DNA from: Clostridia bacterium
Lineage (GTDB): Bacteria > Bacillota > Clostridia > TANB77 > CAG-465
Assembly (NCBI GenBank): GCA_017626395.1
Contig: JAGAIU010000042.1
Span: 62,001 to 126,000, forward strand
Direction: 5' to 3'
DNA length: 64,000 nt
The notes below the pieces were generated by a model that saw only the letters and a program-made list of their open reading frames with translations, searched no databases and was not told the DNA's origin. This document shows positions 18,066 to 27,942 of this stretch, piece by piece. Position 1 is the first letter of the stretch, and every line of letters starts with the position of its first letter. The position numbers were made by a program, and so were the translations under genes.

Positions 18066-18947
18066 ATGGAAGAAGAAAAAGGGATGTCTAAATGGAAAAT
18101 TATAATGATTATTATTGGCGTAGTTGTAGTAATAATGGCGCTTATTACTGTCATAACACCAACTGACACAAGTGAACAAATATCACAAAATTCTAATAAA
18201 GATAATACAGAAACAACATATAAATATGATAGGAATGGCTCTTATTTAAGCGAAATTGAAATTAATCAAATGTATAGCAATCCAGAAAGCTTTATTGGAA
18301 AAAACTTAAAAATTTATGGTAAAGTTTTTAATATAGAAAGTTTTCAAAATGGTTATGCGATTCAACTATACAGAGATCCAATAAATTATAATCAAAATAC
18401 TATAGTATATTATTATAGTGCTGTTCCTACTGTACTAAAAGAGAATGATTATGTAATGGTAGATGGATATTTGTTTAGTAATCAGAAATATGAAAATGTT
18501 ATGGGTACGACAATGTCTGCACCTACAATAATAGCTTATGAAATAAAAAAGAGTTCATATGTTGAAGTATGCAGCCCAACTTTAAAGAGTGTAGACGTAA
18601 ATCAAACACAGAGTCAATACGGATGTGATATAACAGTAAGCAAAGTTGAATTTGCCAAAGATGAGACAAGAGTATATGTAACTGTTACAAATAATTCTGG
18701 ATATCAATTTAATTTATACAAATATAGTACAAAGATTGTACAAGCTGGTAAACAATACGAGTATGAATATAATTATAATGCTGATTATGAAGATTTACAA
18801 ACTGATTTGTTATCAGGAGTTACAAGCAGTGGAATTATAACATTTCCAGCAATGAGTATAGAAGATTTTAGTCTTGTTTTAGATGGAAGTAGTGATAATT
18901 GGGATATTAGAATTCAACCATATCAATTTAATGTACAAGTAAATTAA
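18066..18947 (+). CDS. Membrane-anchored protein with OB-fold-like and immunoglobulin-like domains
   Basis: Unknown function. A single hydrophobic segment (residues about 12-31) with a positive N-terminal side anchors the protein, and the rest faces outside. Residues about 70-150 look like an OB-fold (tRNA_anti-like: IGKNLKIYGKVFNIESF ... NDYVMVDGYLF), often seen in extracellular Firmicutes proteins. Residues 180-293 resemble a DUF4352-type beta-sandwich (VTNNSGYQFNLY). TATGGAGG precedes the ATG. It has its own promoter and terminator, and is divergent from the XRE gene that may control it. Confidence 0.7.
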   Translation: MEEEKGMSKWKIIMIIIGVVVVIMALITVITPTDTSEQISQNSNKDNTETTYKYDRNGSYLSEIEINQMYSNPESFIGKNLKIYGKVFNIESFQNGYAIQLYRDPINYNQNTIVYYYSAVPTVLKENDYVMVDGYLFSNQKYENVMGTTMSAPTIIAYEIKKSSYVEVCSPTLKSVDVNQTQSQYGCDITVSKVEFAKDETRVYVTVTNNSGYQFNLYKYSTKIVQAGKQYEYEYNYNADYEDLQTDLLSGVTSSGIITFPAMSIEDFSLVLDGSSDNWDIRIQPYQFNVQVN

Positions 18948-18955
18948 TGTAAAAA

Positions 18956-18990
18956 AAGAAGAACTATAGAAATCTCTATAGTTCTTTTAT
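18956..18990. terminator. Bidirectional intrinsic terminator
   Basis: AGAACTATAGA (18960-18970), loop AATC, TCTATAGTTCT (18975-18985), with A- and T-runs at the two ends. It separates convergent genes. Confidence 0.9.
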
Positions 18991-19694
18991 ACTAAATATG
19001 AAGGGATTTTAGCTTTCTTTAAATATATACTTAAATTACTATCTTTATCACAAGTTGCAAGAAAAATATCATTAATATCAGATATTTTTTGCTCTTTTAA
19101 TTTTTTATTTAGCCAATTCATATTTTTACCAGAAGCAGAAAGATTTTTCTCTATTATCTTACCATCTAGTATTACGTTATACGTAAATTCTTCTTGTTCG
19201 GAATTAATATTTAAATTTTTATTCTTTACGGCATCTTCACTTGCTATTGGAATTATACTAATTTGTCCATTAGGTTCTAAGATAGCTGTATTTATATCTG
19301 CTAAATTAAAATATCCTTTATTTCTGCAACTAATTAAAAATTCATTTAAGTCAAGTTTAGCTTTTTTAAAGTTTTGTTTATATAACATTCCATTATTATA
19401 TAATATCAAAGAAGTACCATTTATATATCTTCTTAAAATGACACTTTTATTACTTAAGAAAGCAAATAAGAGAATCATTATTGTATAAATAATCATAGCT
19501 GTTAATGTATGTAAAAAATTGCTTTCAACATTTATAGCCATTTCTGCTGCAATAGATCCAATAGTTATGCTATTTATATAATCGAACATACTAAGTTGAG
19601 ATATTTCTCTACTTCCAATTATTTTAGTTAATAAAAATAATATTATTACAGAAGAAAAGGATAAAATAATAACTTTAATTATTTCAGAAATCAA
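18987..19694 (-). CDS. DUF421 / YetF-family membrane protein (TTG start)
   Basis: Three N-terminal hydrophobic segments (roughly residues 5-23, 40-55 and 62-82) precede a cytosolic C-terminal domain. TKIIGSREISQLSMFDYI and ITIGSIAAEMA are typical of the DUF421/YetF family, several members of which are linked to spores and germination. The biochemical role is not known. Translation starts at TTG with AAGGGGGA seven bases before. It lies next to a SASP gene on the same strand, but a terminator separates them. Confidence 0.85.
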   Translation of the reverse strand: MISEIIKVIILSFSSVIILFLLTKIIGSREISQLSMFDYINSITIGSIAAEMAINVESNFLHTLTAMIIYTIMILLFAFLSNKSVILRRYINGTSLILYNNGMLYKQNFKKAKLDLNEFLISCRNKGYFNLADINTAILEPNGQISIIPIASEDAVKNKNLNINSEQEEFTYNVILDGKIIEKNLSASGKNMNWLNKKLKEQKISDINDIFLATCDKDSNLSIYLKKAKIPSYLV

Positions 19695-19764
19695 TTTAAT
19701 TCCCCCTTTTAGTAATAGTATTAATGATATTTAAAATATTTATTCTATATTTACAGTAAATGAC

Positions 19765-19800
19765 AAAAAAAGTGAGCTAAAAAATTAAGCTCACTTTTTT
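19765..19800 (-). terminator. Intrinsic terminator of the SASP gene
   Basis: AAAAAAGTGAGCT (19765-19777) pairs with AGCTCACTTTTTT (19788-19800). Read on the minus strand it ends in a T-run just after the SASP gene. Confidence 0.9.
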
Positions 19801-19821
19801 AAATTCTTATTTAAAATTTAA

Positions 19822-20037
19822 TTATTGGTTAGGTTGGTTTGCTTGCATTTGGTTAGCAGCATTAGCAACTAATCTTTTAACCATTTCACCACCTATAGAA
19901 CCAGCTTGTTTAGAAGTTAAATCTCCATTATAACCTTGTTTTAGGTTAACACCGATTTCGTTTGCTACTTCATATTTGAATTTGTCTAAAGCAGCTTTAG
20001 CTTGTTTGTTAGTCATTTTACTATTTGTTGAAGACAT
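19822..20037 (-). CDS. Alpha/beta-type small acid-soluble spore protein
   Basis: DNA-saturating spore protein made in the forespore and degraded at germination. KYEVANEIGV contains the region cut by the germination protease, and NGDLTSKQAGSIGGEMVK is the DNA-binding signature of alpha/beta SASPs. It is 71 aa with a glutamine/asparagine-rich tail. A GGAGGTG site precedes the ATG. Forespore sigma-G (or sigma-F) transcription is expected from the family, but I could not assign a clear promoter. It is strong evidence that the organism forms endospores. Confidence 0.96.
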   Translation of the reverse strand: MSSTNSKMTNKQAKAALDKFKYEVANEIGVNLKQGYNGDLTSKQAGSIGGEMVKRLVANAANQMQANQPNQ

Positions 20038-20185
20038 CTTAAATTCACCTCCGATATTTTGATATTAAAGTAATTTTGAAATTCAAATTCACTTTACACT
20101 AATAATTTGTGCTAGTTGAAGAAAAAAATACAGGAAATTATTGGAAATTTTAATAAATTATAAAATAATTTTAATATATTATAAA

Positions 20186-20192
20186 TTCGACA
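20186..20192 (-). promoter_or_regulatory. 0A box (Spo0A binding site) upstream of spo0A
   Basis: TTCGACA, the exact reverse complement of the 0A box TGTCGAA. It is the only exact copy I noticed in the window. It lies about 30 bases upstream of the -35 of the spo0A promoter, which suggests autoregulation. Confidence 0.6.
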
Positions 20193-20222
20193 AAAATTGA
20201 ATCAAAAATGAATTATATTTAC

Positions 20223-20251
20223 TTGATTTTGACTAGAAAGAATTGTATAAT
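20223..20251 (+). promoter_or_regulatory. Sigma-A-type promoter of spo0A
   Basis: TTGATT (20223-20228), 17 bases, TATAAT (20246-20251). An alternative TTGACT at 20227 does not give a proper spacing to this -10. Confidence 0.75.
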
Positions 20252-20292
20252 AATGAAGCTTTATAGGATAGACTGGAAATGGAGCAAATAAA

Positions 20293-21075
20293 ATGGAAAA
20301 TAAAATTAAAATAATGGTGGTTGATGACAACAGAGAATTTGTAAAACTATTAAATATGTACATCAACTCACAAAAAGATATGGTAGCATTAGATCCTCTA
20401 TATGATGGAACTAATGTGGTAAGCACTATTAAACAGTCTAAGCCAGATATATTATTACTAGATGTAGTAATGCCTGAAAAAGACGGACTAACAGTATTAG
20501 AGGAACTATCAGACGAAGTAGGAATAGAAAAACCAGTTACTGTAATAATGTCAGCTATCGGGCAAGAAAAAGTTACACAAAAAGCTATTTCACTAGGTGC
20601 AACATATTATGTTGTAAAACCATTTGATATGATAACTCTTATTGATAGAGTAAGAGATTTACTAAAAGAAAAAGATGAAGTAAAAAATGAATATATGGTA
20701 GCTTATGGTAATAAAACTCTACCACTTGAGGTTAGAGTAACACAAATGATTCATGATGTTGGTGTGCCAGCACACATTAAAGGCTATCAATATATTAGAG
20801 AAGCAATAATGCTTGCAGTAAATGATGAAGATATTATTAATTCAATAACAAAAACTTTATATCCTACATTATCAGATAAGTTCAATACAACTTCTTCAAG
20901 AGTAGAAAGAGCAATAAGACATGCTATTGAAGTTGCATGGAATAGAGGACAAATAGAAATGCATGAAAAGATATTTGGATATACAGTTAATTCAAATAAA
21001 GGTAAACCAACTAATTCTGAATTCATAGCAATGATTGCAGACAGAATTAGACTTTCAGAAAAAGTAACAGTATAA
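20293..21075 (+). CDS. spo0A: Sporulation master regulator Spo0A
   Basis: Response regulator that, when phosphorylated, switches on sporulation. The receiver domain has the acidic pair D11-D12, phospho-acceptor D57 ([12 protein letters not shown]), S88 and K109. The C-terminal effector domain carries [16 protein letters not shown] (residues 201-216), the diagnostic recognition helix of Spo0A. It has the normal length of 260 aa. The ribosome binding site is weak (GGAG), so translation may be modest. The usual upstream neighbour spoIVB is absent; here a SASP gene is divergent. An upstream 0A box suggests feedback. Confidence 0.98.
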   Translation: MENKIKIMVVDDNREFVKLLNMYINSQKDMVALDPLYDGTNVVSTIKQSKPDILLLDVVMPEKDGLTVLEELSDEVGIEKPVTVIMSAIGQEKVTQKAISLGATYYVVKPFDMITLIDRVRDLLKEKDEVKNEYMVAYGNKTLPLEVRVTQMIHDVGVPAHIKGYQYIREAIMLAVNDEDIINSITKTLYPTLSDKFNTTSSRVERAIRHAIEVAWNRGQIEMHEKIFGYTVNSNKGKPTNSEFIAMIADRIRLSEKVTV

Positions 21076-21085
21076 AAAATGAAAG

Positions 21086-21121
21086 GAAAATATAATATAA
21101 AAATTATATTTTCTTTTTTTT
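21086..21121 (+). terminator. Intrinsic terminator of spo0A
   Basis: GAAAATATAAT (21086-21096) pairs with ATTATATTTTC (21103-21113), followed by a run of eight T. Confidence 0.88.
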
Positions 21122-21176
21122 CGTATATAGTAATATATAAAAGTATATGCAAGCTGTCCGAAAGCATTTCCTTTAC

Positions 21177-21205
21177 TTGACATTTTGACATAAAAATAGT
21201 AAAAT
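21177..21205 (+). promoter_or_regulatory. Sigma-A promoter of the gdpP operon
   Basis: A perfect TTGACA (21177-21182), 17 bases, TAAAAT (21200-21205). The transcript would start near 21212. Confidence 0.8.
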
Positions 21206-21241
21206 ATAGGAAAATTGCAAGAAAAGAGGAAGTTAGATTTT

Positions 21242-23212
21242 ATGGGTAAAAATAAGGAAAAAAGATTTAATTTTTTAGGGTCTTTTTCATCACGTATATT
21301 CTTAATTTCTATATTAATTATATGTGCCCTAATTGTATCTATTATAATACCATCTAGTTTATACATAGATATATCAGCTATAATATTATTATGTGTTATA
21401 GCTATAATTATGTGTGCCAAAGAAATAAAAGATAAAAAATATAGATTAAGTGAATTATCTAAAAATGTTGATACTATTTTTAAAGAGTCTTTGGACCTTA
21501 TTGAAATTCCAATGGCTATTGTTGGTATGCAAGGAAATATTATTTGGAAAAATAATACAGCAGAACATCTTTTACCAGATGAATATATAGAAAAATCTGC
21601 TATTAAACTTGCAAGTGCTAAAAAGAAAAATCCTAAATCTAGTATTTTAGAAGATGTTGGAAATGGAGATGTATATAATGTAATATGCAATCCTATTCAA
21701 TTTGAAAATTTTGAATGTATGCTAGTATCTTTTATAGATAAATCATATGAAAATTCATTAAAACAAAGTTTAGAAGATAGCCGAGTTGCTATAGGTATAT
21801 TATTTATAGATAACTATGAAGAAACATTACAAGGCTTAGATGAAATACAAAAGGCAGAAGTTTCTTCTGTACTAACTAAAGAAATTAGAAGTTGGGCAAG
21901 AGAAAATCAAGGTGTTCTTGCAAAACTAGATAAAGATAAATATGCAATATTTATAGAAAAGAAATTTATAGATAAAATGGAAGAAAGCTCTTTCGATATT
22001 TTATCAAGAGTAAGAAACGTTACTAAAATAACTAAACTTCCAATAACTGTTTCTTTAGGTGTGTCATATAGTGAAGATACACTTGAAGAAAGATATAATG
22101 CTGGATCTTCTGCACTAGACATTGCTTTAGGTAGAGGTGGAGATCAAGCTGTAGTTAAAAAAGATAAAAAATATGACTTCTTTGGGGGTTCAAATATTGG
22201 GCTTGAAAAGACAAGTAAAGTTAAAGCTAGAACAATGGCACAAGCAATTAGAGAGTTAATTGAAAAATCTGAAAAGGTATATGTTGTAGGACATAGAAAT
22301 TCAGATGTTGACTGTATAGGTGCTTCTATTGGTGTGGCTAAAATTGCTAAGTTTCTAGATAAGCCAGTTAATATAGTTGTTGATGCAAAATGTAATGCTA
22401 GTGCAGATGCAACTATTAAGAAAATACAATATACAGAAGGATATGAAGATGTATTTAAAACATATCCAGATGTTAAAAATGATGATTTTACTAATGCGTT
22501 ATTAATAGTTGTGGATACACATAAAAAATCATACTTAGTAGAGCCAGAACTTTTAGAAAAATTTGAAAAAGTAGTTGTAATAGATCACCATAGAAGAGGA
22601 CCTGAGTTTATAGATGATGCAGTGCTTACATATCACGAAATATATGCTTCATCTGCTTCAGAATTAGTTGCAGAAGTATTAATGTATACGGATGGAATTC
22701 AAATAGATTCAAATGAAGCTGAATGTATATATGCAGGGCTTGTTGTAGACACTAAAAACTTTATGTTTAAAACAGGTGTAAGAACTTTTGAAGTTGCAGC
22801 ATACTTAAAGAAATTTGGTATAGATGTGGCAGAAGTAAAATTATTATTCCAAAATGATTTTGATACATATGTTGCTAAAGTAGACATTGTTAAAAATGCC
22901 GAATTCATTCATGATAAAATAGCTATTTCAATGACTAATGCAAAGCATGACGATATGCCAATTATTGCAGCACAAGCGGCAGATGAACTTTTGTCTATAA
23001 CAGGAATACAAGCGTCATTTGTTCTATGTAAAGTAGATGATGTTGTCATGATTTCAGGTAGATCAATGGGAGATATAAATGTTCAAACAATATTAGAAAA
23101 AATTGGCGGTGGCGGACATCTAACATTTGCAGGTGCACAAATTGCAGGCATTAGTTTAGAAAAAGCCAAAGGTAAATTATTAGAAAGTATAGAAGCATAT
23201 TTAAATGATTAA
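21242..23212 (+). CDS. gdpP: Cyclic-di-AMP phosphodiesterase GdpP
   Basis: Membrane-bound enzyme that hydrolyses c-di-AMP. Two N-terminal membrane helices (about residues 12-60) are followed by a PAS-like domain and a degenerate GGDEF domain. The DHH/DHHA1 phosphodiesterase has VGHRNSDVDCIGAS (near 345), VIDHHRR and the glycine-rich GGGGHLTFAGA. An in-frame TTG at 21215 would sit almost on the transcription start. ATG 21242, behind AGAGGAAG, is preferred, giving 656 aa. The order gdpP-rplI-dnaB is conserved in Firmicutes. Confidence 0.95.
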   Translation: MGKNKEKRFNFLGSFSSRIFLISILIICALIVSIIIPSSLYIDISAIILLCVIAIIMCAKEIKDKKYRLSELSKNVDTIFKESLDLIEIPMAIVGMQGNIIWKNNTAEHLLPDEYIEKSAIKLASAKKKNPKSSILEDVGNGDVYNVICNPIQFENFECMLVSFIDKSYENSLKQSLEDSRVAIGILFIDNYEETLQGLDEIQKAEVSSVLTKEIRSWARENQGVLAKLDKDKYAIFIEKKFIDKMEESSFDILSRVRNVTKITKLPITVSLGVSYSEDTLEERYNAGSSALDIALGRGGDQAVVKKDKKYDFFGGSNIGLEKTSKVKARTMAQAIRELIEKSEKVYVVGHRNSDVDCIGASIGVAKIAKFLDKPVNIVVDAKCNASADATIKKIQYTEGYEDVFKTYPDVKNDDFTNALLIVVDTHKKSYLVEPELLEKFEKVVVIDHHRRGPEFIDDAVLTYHEIYASSASELVAEVLMYTDGIQIDSNEAECIYAGLVVDTKNFMFKTGVRTFEVAAYLKKFGIDVAEVKLLFQNDFDTYVAKVDIVKNAEFIHDKIAISMTNAKHDDMPIIAAQAADELLSITGIQASFVLCKVDDVVMISGRSMGDINVQTILEKIGGGGHLTFAGAQIAGISLEKAKGKLLESIEAYLND

Positions 23213-23237
23213 TATATATTAAAAAGGAGGTAGAAAA

Positions 23238-23684
23238 ATGAAGGTAGTATTAAACCAAGATGTAAAAGGACTAGGAAAAAAATTACAAGTAGTAGAAGTA
23301 AGTGAAGGATATGCTAGAAATTTTTTATTACCTAAAAAGTTAGCTGTTGTAGCTGACAACAAAAATCTTAGCGAAGCACAAGGTAAAATAAGTTCGCAAA
23401 AGTTTAAAAAACAAACTGAACTTGAAAGAGCAAATGAAGTTAAGGCGATATTAGAAAAAGGATATATCGAGTTTAAACACAAAGTAGGTGAAGGAAGTAA
23501 GCTTTACGGAAGTGTTACTGAAAAAGATATAGCTCAAAAAATCAAAGAAAAATTTAATGTTGAAGTTAACAAAAAGAAAATAACAATAAGTGATCCAATA
23601 AAAAACTTGGGATCATATACAGTTAATGTAAAACTTTATGAAGGAGTAATAGCAAAGCTAAAAATATCAGTAGTAGGAATGTAG
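23238..23684 (+). CDS. rplI: 50S ribosomal protein L9
   Basis: Elongated protein at the L1 stalk base. MKVVLNQDVKGLGKK and VVEVSEGYARNFLLPKKLA are canonical; the C-terminal domain follows a long helix. It is 148 aa, with an AAGGAGG site. It sits between gdpP and dnaB as in other Firmicutes. Confidence 0.98.
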   Translation: MKVVLNQDVKGLGKKLQVVEVSEGYARNFLLPKKLAVVADNKNLSEAQGKISSQKFKKQTELERANEVKAILEKGYIEFKHKVGEGSKLYGSVTEKDIAQKIKEKFNVEVNKKKITISDPIKNLGSYTVNVKLYEGVIAKLKISVVGM

Positions 23685-23693
23685 GTGTAATAA

Positions 23694-25031
23694 ATGGAAA
23701 ATGAAGTAGTAAATAAGGTTCAACCAAACGATACTCTGGCAGAACAAGCTGTTTTAGGCTCTATGCTAGTATCAAAAGACGCAGTACAAACAGCAGTTGA
23801 AGTATTAAAACCAGAAGATTTTTATAGAGAAGATAACAAAGAAATATACGCAGCAATGCAAGACATATATTCTATAGGTAAAGAAATTGATATGATAACA
23901 GTATCAGAACAACTAAGATTAAGAGGTACTCTAGAAAGAGTTGGAGGAACTCAAAATCTTGCTACACTTATAGATAACGTACCTACTACTTCAAACATTG
24001 AAAACTATGTAAAAATAGTTGAAGAAAAATCTACATTAAGAAACCTTATTAAAGTTGCTAATGATATTATAAAAACAGGCTATTCTCAAACAGAAGAATT
24101 AGATGCAATAATTGAACAATCAGAAAAAGGTATTTTTGATTTAGTTCAAAATAGAAACAGTAAAGGATATTCTAGTATGAAAGAAATATTAGTAGATGCT
24201 TTTGATTCTATTGAAAAAATGTACCAAAACAAAGATAAACTTTCTGGTATCGAATCAGGATTTATAGACTTAGATGAAAAGATATCTGGTCTTAATAAAT
24301 CAGATTTAATAATTGTGGCTGCTCGTCCAGCGATGGGAAAATCTGCTTTCGTTTTAAATATAGCATCATATGTTGCAATGCATGACAAAGTTCCAGTTAT
24401 GATATTCAACCTAGAAATGTCAAAAGAACAATTAGTAAAAAGAATGCTAAGTAGCGAAAGTGAAATAGATAGTATGAAATTAAACAATGCAGATTTAGAA
24501 TCTGAAGATTGGCTAAAACTTGGAGAAGCAAGTGGTAGATTATCTGATGTTCCAATTTATATAGAAGATACATCATCATTAAGCTCATCTGAAATTAGAG
24601 CTAAATGTAGAAAAGCAAAACTTGAAAAAGGTATTGGACTTATAATCATCGACTACTTACAATTAATGGAATCGAGATCTAACGTTTCTTCAAGACAACA
24701 AGAAATTTCAGAGATTTCAAGATCATTAAAAATAATGGCTAAAGAACTAGATGTTCCAGTTATAGCATTATCACAATTAAGCCGTGCTACTGAATCAAGA
24801 GCAGATCACAGACCAATGCTTAGTGACTTACGTGAATCTGGATCTATCGAGCAAGATGCTGATATCGTTTTATTCTTACACAGAGAAGATTATTATGATA
24901 AAGAAACAGAAAAGAAAAATGTTGCTGAAGTAATCATAGCTAAAAATAGACATGGCGAAACAGGAACAATTGAACTAGCATGGATTGGAAAATATACTAA
25001 ATTTGCAAATTTATATAAAGGAAATGAATAA
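23694..25031 (+). CDS. dnaB: Replicative DNA helicase DnaB (DnaC in Bacillus)
   Basis: Hexameric 5'-3' replication-fork helicase. The N-terminal primase-interacting domain has NDTLAEQAVLGSMLV. The RecA-like domain has VAARPAMGKSAFVLNIA (Walker A), IIIDYLQLM (Walker B) and the C-terminal LSDLRESGSIEQDAD and RHGETG motifs. It is 445 aa. The start follows rplI by 9 bases with a GTAGGTG site. No intein is present. Confidence 0.98.
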   Translation: MENEVVNKVQPNDTLAEQAVLGSMLVSKDAVQTAVEVLKPEDFYREDNKEIYAAMQDIYSIGKEIDMITVSEQLRLRGTLERVGGTQNLATLIDNVPTTSNIENYVKIVEEKSTLRNLIKVANDIIKTGYSQTEELDAIIEQSEKGIFDLVQNRNSKGYSSMKEILVDAFDSIEKMYQNKDKLSGIESGFIDLDEKISGLNKSDLIIVAARPAMGKSAFVLNIASYVAMHDKVPVMIFNLEMSKEQLVKRMLSSESEIDSMKLNNADLESEDWLKLGEASGRLSDVPIYIEDTSSLSSSEIRAKCRKAKLEKGIGLIIIDYLQLMESRSNVSSRQQEISEISRSLKIMAKELDVPVIALSQLSRATESRADHRPMLSDLRESGSIEQDADIVLFLHREDYYDKETEKKNVAEVIIAKNRHGETGTIELAWIGKYTKFANLYKGNE

Positions 25032-25032
25032 T

Positions 25033-26016
25033 ATGGTAGAAAATATTATAAATATTGTAAAAAATAATATAATTAGTAATAACCTTATCAATAAAAACGA
25101 TAAGGTTATTGTTGCTGTTTCGGGTGGACCTGATTCTATGTGTTTAGTAGATTCTTTATATAAACTTAAAGAAGAACTAGAATTTGAAATTATAGTAGCA
25201 CATGTAAATCATGGGATTAGAGAAGAATCTGAACAAGAAAAAGTGTATGTTGAAACATATTGTAAGGAAAGAAATATTCCATTTAACTATTTGAAAGTGG
25301 ATATTCCAGCATTAAGTAAAGAACAAAAAATATCTGAGGAAACATGTGGAAGAAATGTTAGATATGAATTTTTTGAAGAATTAAGAAAAAAAGAAAATGC
25401 AAATACTATTGCAGTAGCACATAATCTAAATGATAATGTTGAAACTGTGCTTTTAAATATAATTAGAGGGTGTGGGCTTAAAGGTTTAACAGGAATGGAT
25501 TTCAAATTTAATAATATTATTAGACCATTACTTACTATTGAAAAAAGAGATATTTTATTATATAATAAAGAACTAGAGTTGAATCCTTGTTTTGATAAAA
25601 CTAACGAGGAAGAAATCTATCTTAGAAATAAGGTTAGATTAAGTTTAATTCCATCATTACAGGAATTAAATCCTAATTTTATAACTAATATTAATAGAAT
25701 GAGAAATATCTTAAAAGAAGATAATGATTTTATTGAATATTATGTTGAAGAAATATTTAAGAAAGTTATTATTGAAGAGGACGACTCTAAAATTATTTTT
25801 AATTTTTCTTTATTTATGGATGAACATGATAGTATAAAAAATAGGATAGTAAGAAAAATAATAGAGAAGAAAATATCTAATTTAGACGGAATAGAAAGTA
25901 TCCATGTATTAGATATCATAAAATTGTTAAAAAATAATATAAGAGGAAAAAAATATATAATAGGAAATAAGTTTACAATAGAAATATTGAAAAAGAATAT
26001 AGCTGTTATATATTAG
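25033..26016 (+). CDS. tilS: tRNA(Ile)-lysidine synthase
   Basis: Modifies C34 of the CAU-anticodon isoleucine tRNA with lysine so that it reads AUA, a codon in heavy use in this AT-rich genome. The PP-loop VAVSGGPDSM, the HVNHGIRE block and ETVLLNIIRGCGLKGL are clear. Possible starts at 24985 and 25024 lie inside dnaB. ATG 25033, about 10 bases after AAGGA, gives 327 aa. The protein is shorter than Bacillus TilS and lacks part of the C-terminal domain. The usual hpt gene between tilS and ftsH is absent. A perfect 12-bp inverted repeat lies in the first codons (25078-25110). Confidence 0.94.
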   Translation: MVENIINIVKNNIISNNLINKNDKVIVAVSGGPDSMCLVDSLYKLKEELEFEIIVAHVNHGIREESEQEKVYVETYCKERNIPFNYLKVDIPALSKEQKISEETCGRNVRYEFFEELRKKENANTIAVAHNLNDNVETVLLNIIRGCGLKGLTGMDFKFNNIIRPLLTIEKRDILLYNKELELNPCFDKTNEEEIYLRNKVRLSLIPSLQELNPNFITNINRMRNILKEDNDFIEYYVEEIFKKVIIEEDDSKIIFNFSLFMDEHDSIKNRIVRKIIEKKISNLDGIESIHVLDIIKLLKNNIRGKKYIIGNKFTIEILKKNIAVIY

Positions 26017-26031
26017 TTGAAGGGAGAAAAA

Positions 26032-27846
26032 ATGAAAAGAAAGAGTGCAATTAGAACATTACTTATATATGTTATGTTTATTGGTTTTGCTATTTATGCT
26101 ATAACATTTTTAGATAGCGAACAAATTAAAGCTATGTCATATACTGAATTGATGCAAAAAATTAATGAGCAATCAGTAGCAAGTGTAGAATTAACATTAG
26201 ATAGATTACAAGCAAATGTTAAATTAAAAGATGAAGCAGATGTGGTTAGAGTTGTAGATATCCCATCTTCTACTACATTTATTGAGGTAGTACAAGATAG
26301 AGTAACTGCTGGTGAATTTGAACTTACAGTAGCACAAGAAAGTATGATGGATGCAATAGCTCCATATATACCAAATATTTTATTACTTGTAGGTACAATG
26401 TTTATTTTAATGTATGCTTTAAGAAGAACTACAGATAGCAATAGTAAAGCTATGGATTTTGGAAAGAGTAGAGCACAAAAAATAGATAAAAACTCACCTA
26501 AAAAAGTTACATTTGCAGATGTAGCAGGACTTACTGAAGAAAAGGAAGAGTTAAAAGAAGAAGTTGAGTTCTTAAAAAATCCCAAAAAATATATAGATAT
26601 GGGAGCAAGAATTCCAAAAGGAATATTACTTGTTGGTGGGCCTGGTACAGGTAAAACTTTACTTGCTAAAGCAGTAGCTGGAGAAGCTAATGTACCATTC
26701 TTTAGCATAAGTGGTTCAGACTTCGTTGAAATGTTTGTTGGTGTTGGTGCTTCTCGTGTAAGAGATATGTTTAAAGAAGCAAAAGCTAATTCGCCATGTA
26801 TAATATTCATAGATGAAATTGATGCTGTTGGACGTCACAGAGGTGCAGGCCTTGGTGGTGGACACGATGAAAGAGAACAAACATTAAACCAATTACTTGT
26901 TGAAATGGATGGATTTGCTACTCATGAAAGCATAATAGTTATGGCTGCAACAAATAGACCTGATATACTTGATCCAGCATTATTAAGACCAGGTAGATTT
27001 GATAGACAAATTGTTGTTGGAGCACCTGATGTTAGAGCTAGAGAAGAAATATTAAAATTACATGCTAAAAATAAACCTTTTGTACAAGGTATAGATTTTA
27101 AAGTAATTGCTAAAAATACAGCAGGATTTAGTGGAGCTGATTTAGAGAATATGATTAATGAGTCTGCTTTACTTGCCGCAAGAAAAGATAAAAAGACTAT
27201 AGATATCAATGATGTTGAAGAAGCTATGGTTAAAGTTATGATGGGACCTGAAAAGAAAAGTAAAGTTATAAGTGAAAAAGAAAGAAAACTTACAGCTTAT
27301 CACGAAGCGGGTCATGCATTAGTAGCTAGATGTTTACCAAATCATGATGATATACATGAAATATCAATAATACCAAGAGGTATGGCTGGTGGATACACTA
27401 TGTATAAACCAAACGAAGATAAAAGTTATGCTTCAAAATCTGAAATGAAAGAACATATAGTATCATTACTTGGTGGTAGAGTAGCTGAACAACTTGTACT
27501 AGATGATATCAGTACAGGAGCATCTAACGATATTGAAAGAGCTACAAAAATTGCTAGAGAAATGGTTACAAAATATGGTATGTCAGAAAATTTAGGACCA
27601 ATATGTTTTGGTAATGGAAATGATGAAGTATTCCTTGGAAAAGAAATGACTTCACATAGCAAAAACTATAGTGAACATACTGCTGCACAAATTGATAGCG
27701 AAATAAAAGAAATTGTTATGAATGCATATAGAAGTGCAGAAAGAATACTTAAAGAAAACATAGAAAAATTACACAAAGTAGCTGCTGTATTAATTGAAAA
27801 AGAAAAAATTACAGGAGATGAATTTGAAAAGATTTTTAAAGAATAG
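26032..27846 (+). CDS. ftsH: ATP-dependent zinc metalloprotease FtsH
   Basis: Membrane-anchored AAA+ protease for membrane quality control. Two membrane segments (about residues 7-25 and 112-132) flank an external domain. Walker [13 protein letters not shown] is near residue 202, followed by [10 protein letters not shown], the SRH region [17 protein letters not shown] and the zinc motif HEAGH near residue 424. A TTG at 26017 overlaps the ribosome binding site GAAGGGAG. ATG 26032 is preferred and gives 604 aa. A terminator follows. Confidence 0.98.
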   Translation: MKRKSAIRTLLIYVMFIGFAIYAITFLDSEQIKAMSYTELMQKINEQSVASVELTLDRLQANVKLKDEADVVRVVDIPSSTTFIEVVQDRVTAGEFELTVAQESMMDAIAPYIPNILLLVGTMFILMYALRRTTDSNSKAMDFGKSRAQKIDKNSPKKVTFADVAGLTEEKEELKEEVEFLKNPKKYIDMGARIPKGILLVGGPGTGKTLLAKAVAGEANVPFFSISGSDFVEMFVGVGASRVRDMFKEAKANSPCIIFIDEIDAVGRHRGAGLGGGHDEREQTLNQLLVEMDGFATHESIIVMAATNRPDILDPALLRPGRFDRQIVVGAPDVRAREEILKLHAKNKPFVQGIDFKVIAKNTAGFSGADLENMINESALLAARKDKKTIDINDVEEAMVKVMMGPEKKSKVISEKERKLTAYHEAGHALVARCLPNHDDIHEISIIPRGMAGGYTMYKPNEDKSYASKSEMKEHIVSLLGGRVAEQLVLDDISTGASNDIERATKIAREMVTKYGMSENLGPICFGNGNDEVFLGKEMTSHSKNYSEHTAAQIDSEIKEIVMNAYRSAERILKENIEKLHKVAAVLIEKEKITGDEFEKIFKE

Positions 27847-27872
27847 ATGGGTTTTTAACCCATTTATTTTTT
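27847..27872 (+). terminator. Intrinsic terminator of the gdpP-ftsH operon
   Basis: ATGGGTT (27847-27853) pairs with AACCCAT (27857-27863), followed by a T-rich run. Confidence 0.85.
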
Positions 27873-27907
27873 TAGCTACTTTACTTAATGTTTTTTTACA
27901 TAATGTG

Positions 27908-27936
27908 TTGCACAAAAGAAAAAATTATGTTATAAT
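27908..27936 (+). promoter_or_regulatory. Sigma-A promoter of rpsB-tsf
   Basis: TTGCAC (27908-27913), 17 bases, TATAAT (27931-27936). It gives a leader of about 120 nt. Confidence 0.82.
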
Positions 27937-27942
27937 AATAAC

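Noticed and set aside
20038-20110. Sigma-G promoter for the SASP gene
   Set aside because: No pair of -35/-10 elements with correct spacing and a reasonable distance to the start could be found by eye.
21055-21690. Long minus-strand frame (211 codons) opposite gdpP
   Set aside because: Composition follows the antisense of the GdpP membrane region; no start signals, and gdpP itself is certain.
26094-26810. Long minus-strand frame (238 codons) opposite ftsH
   Set aside because: Antisense shadow of a conserved gene, with no ribosome binding site.
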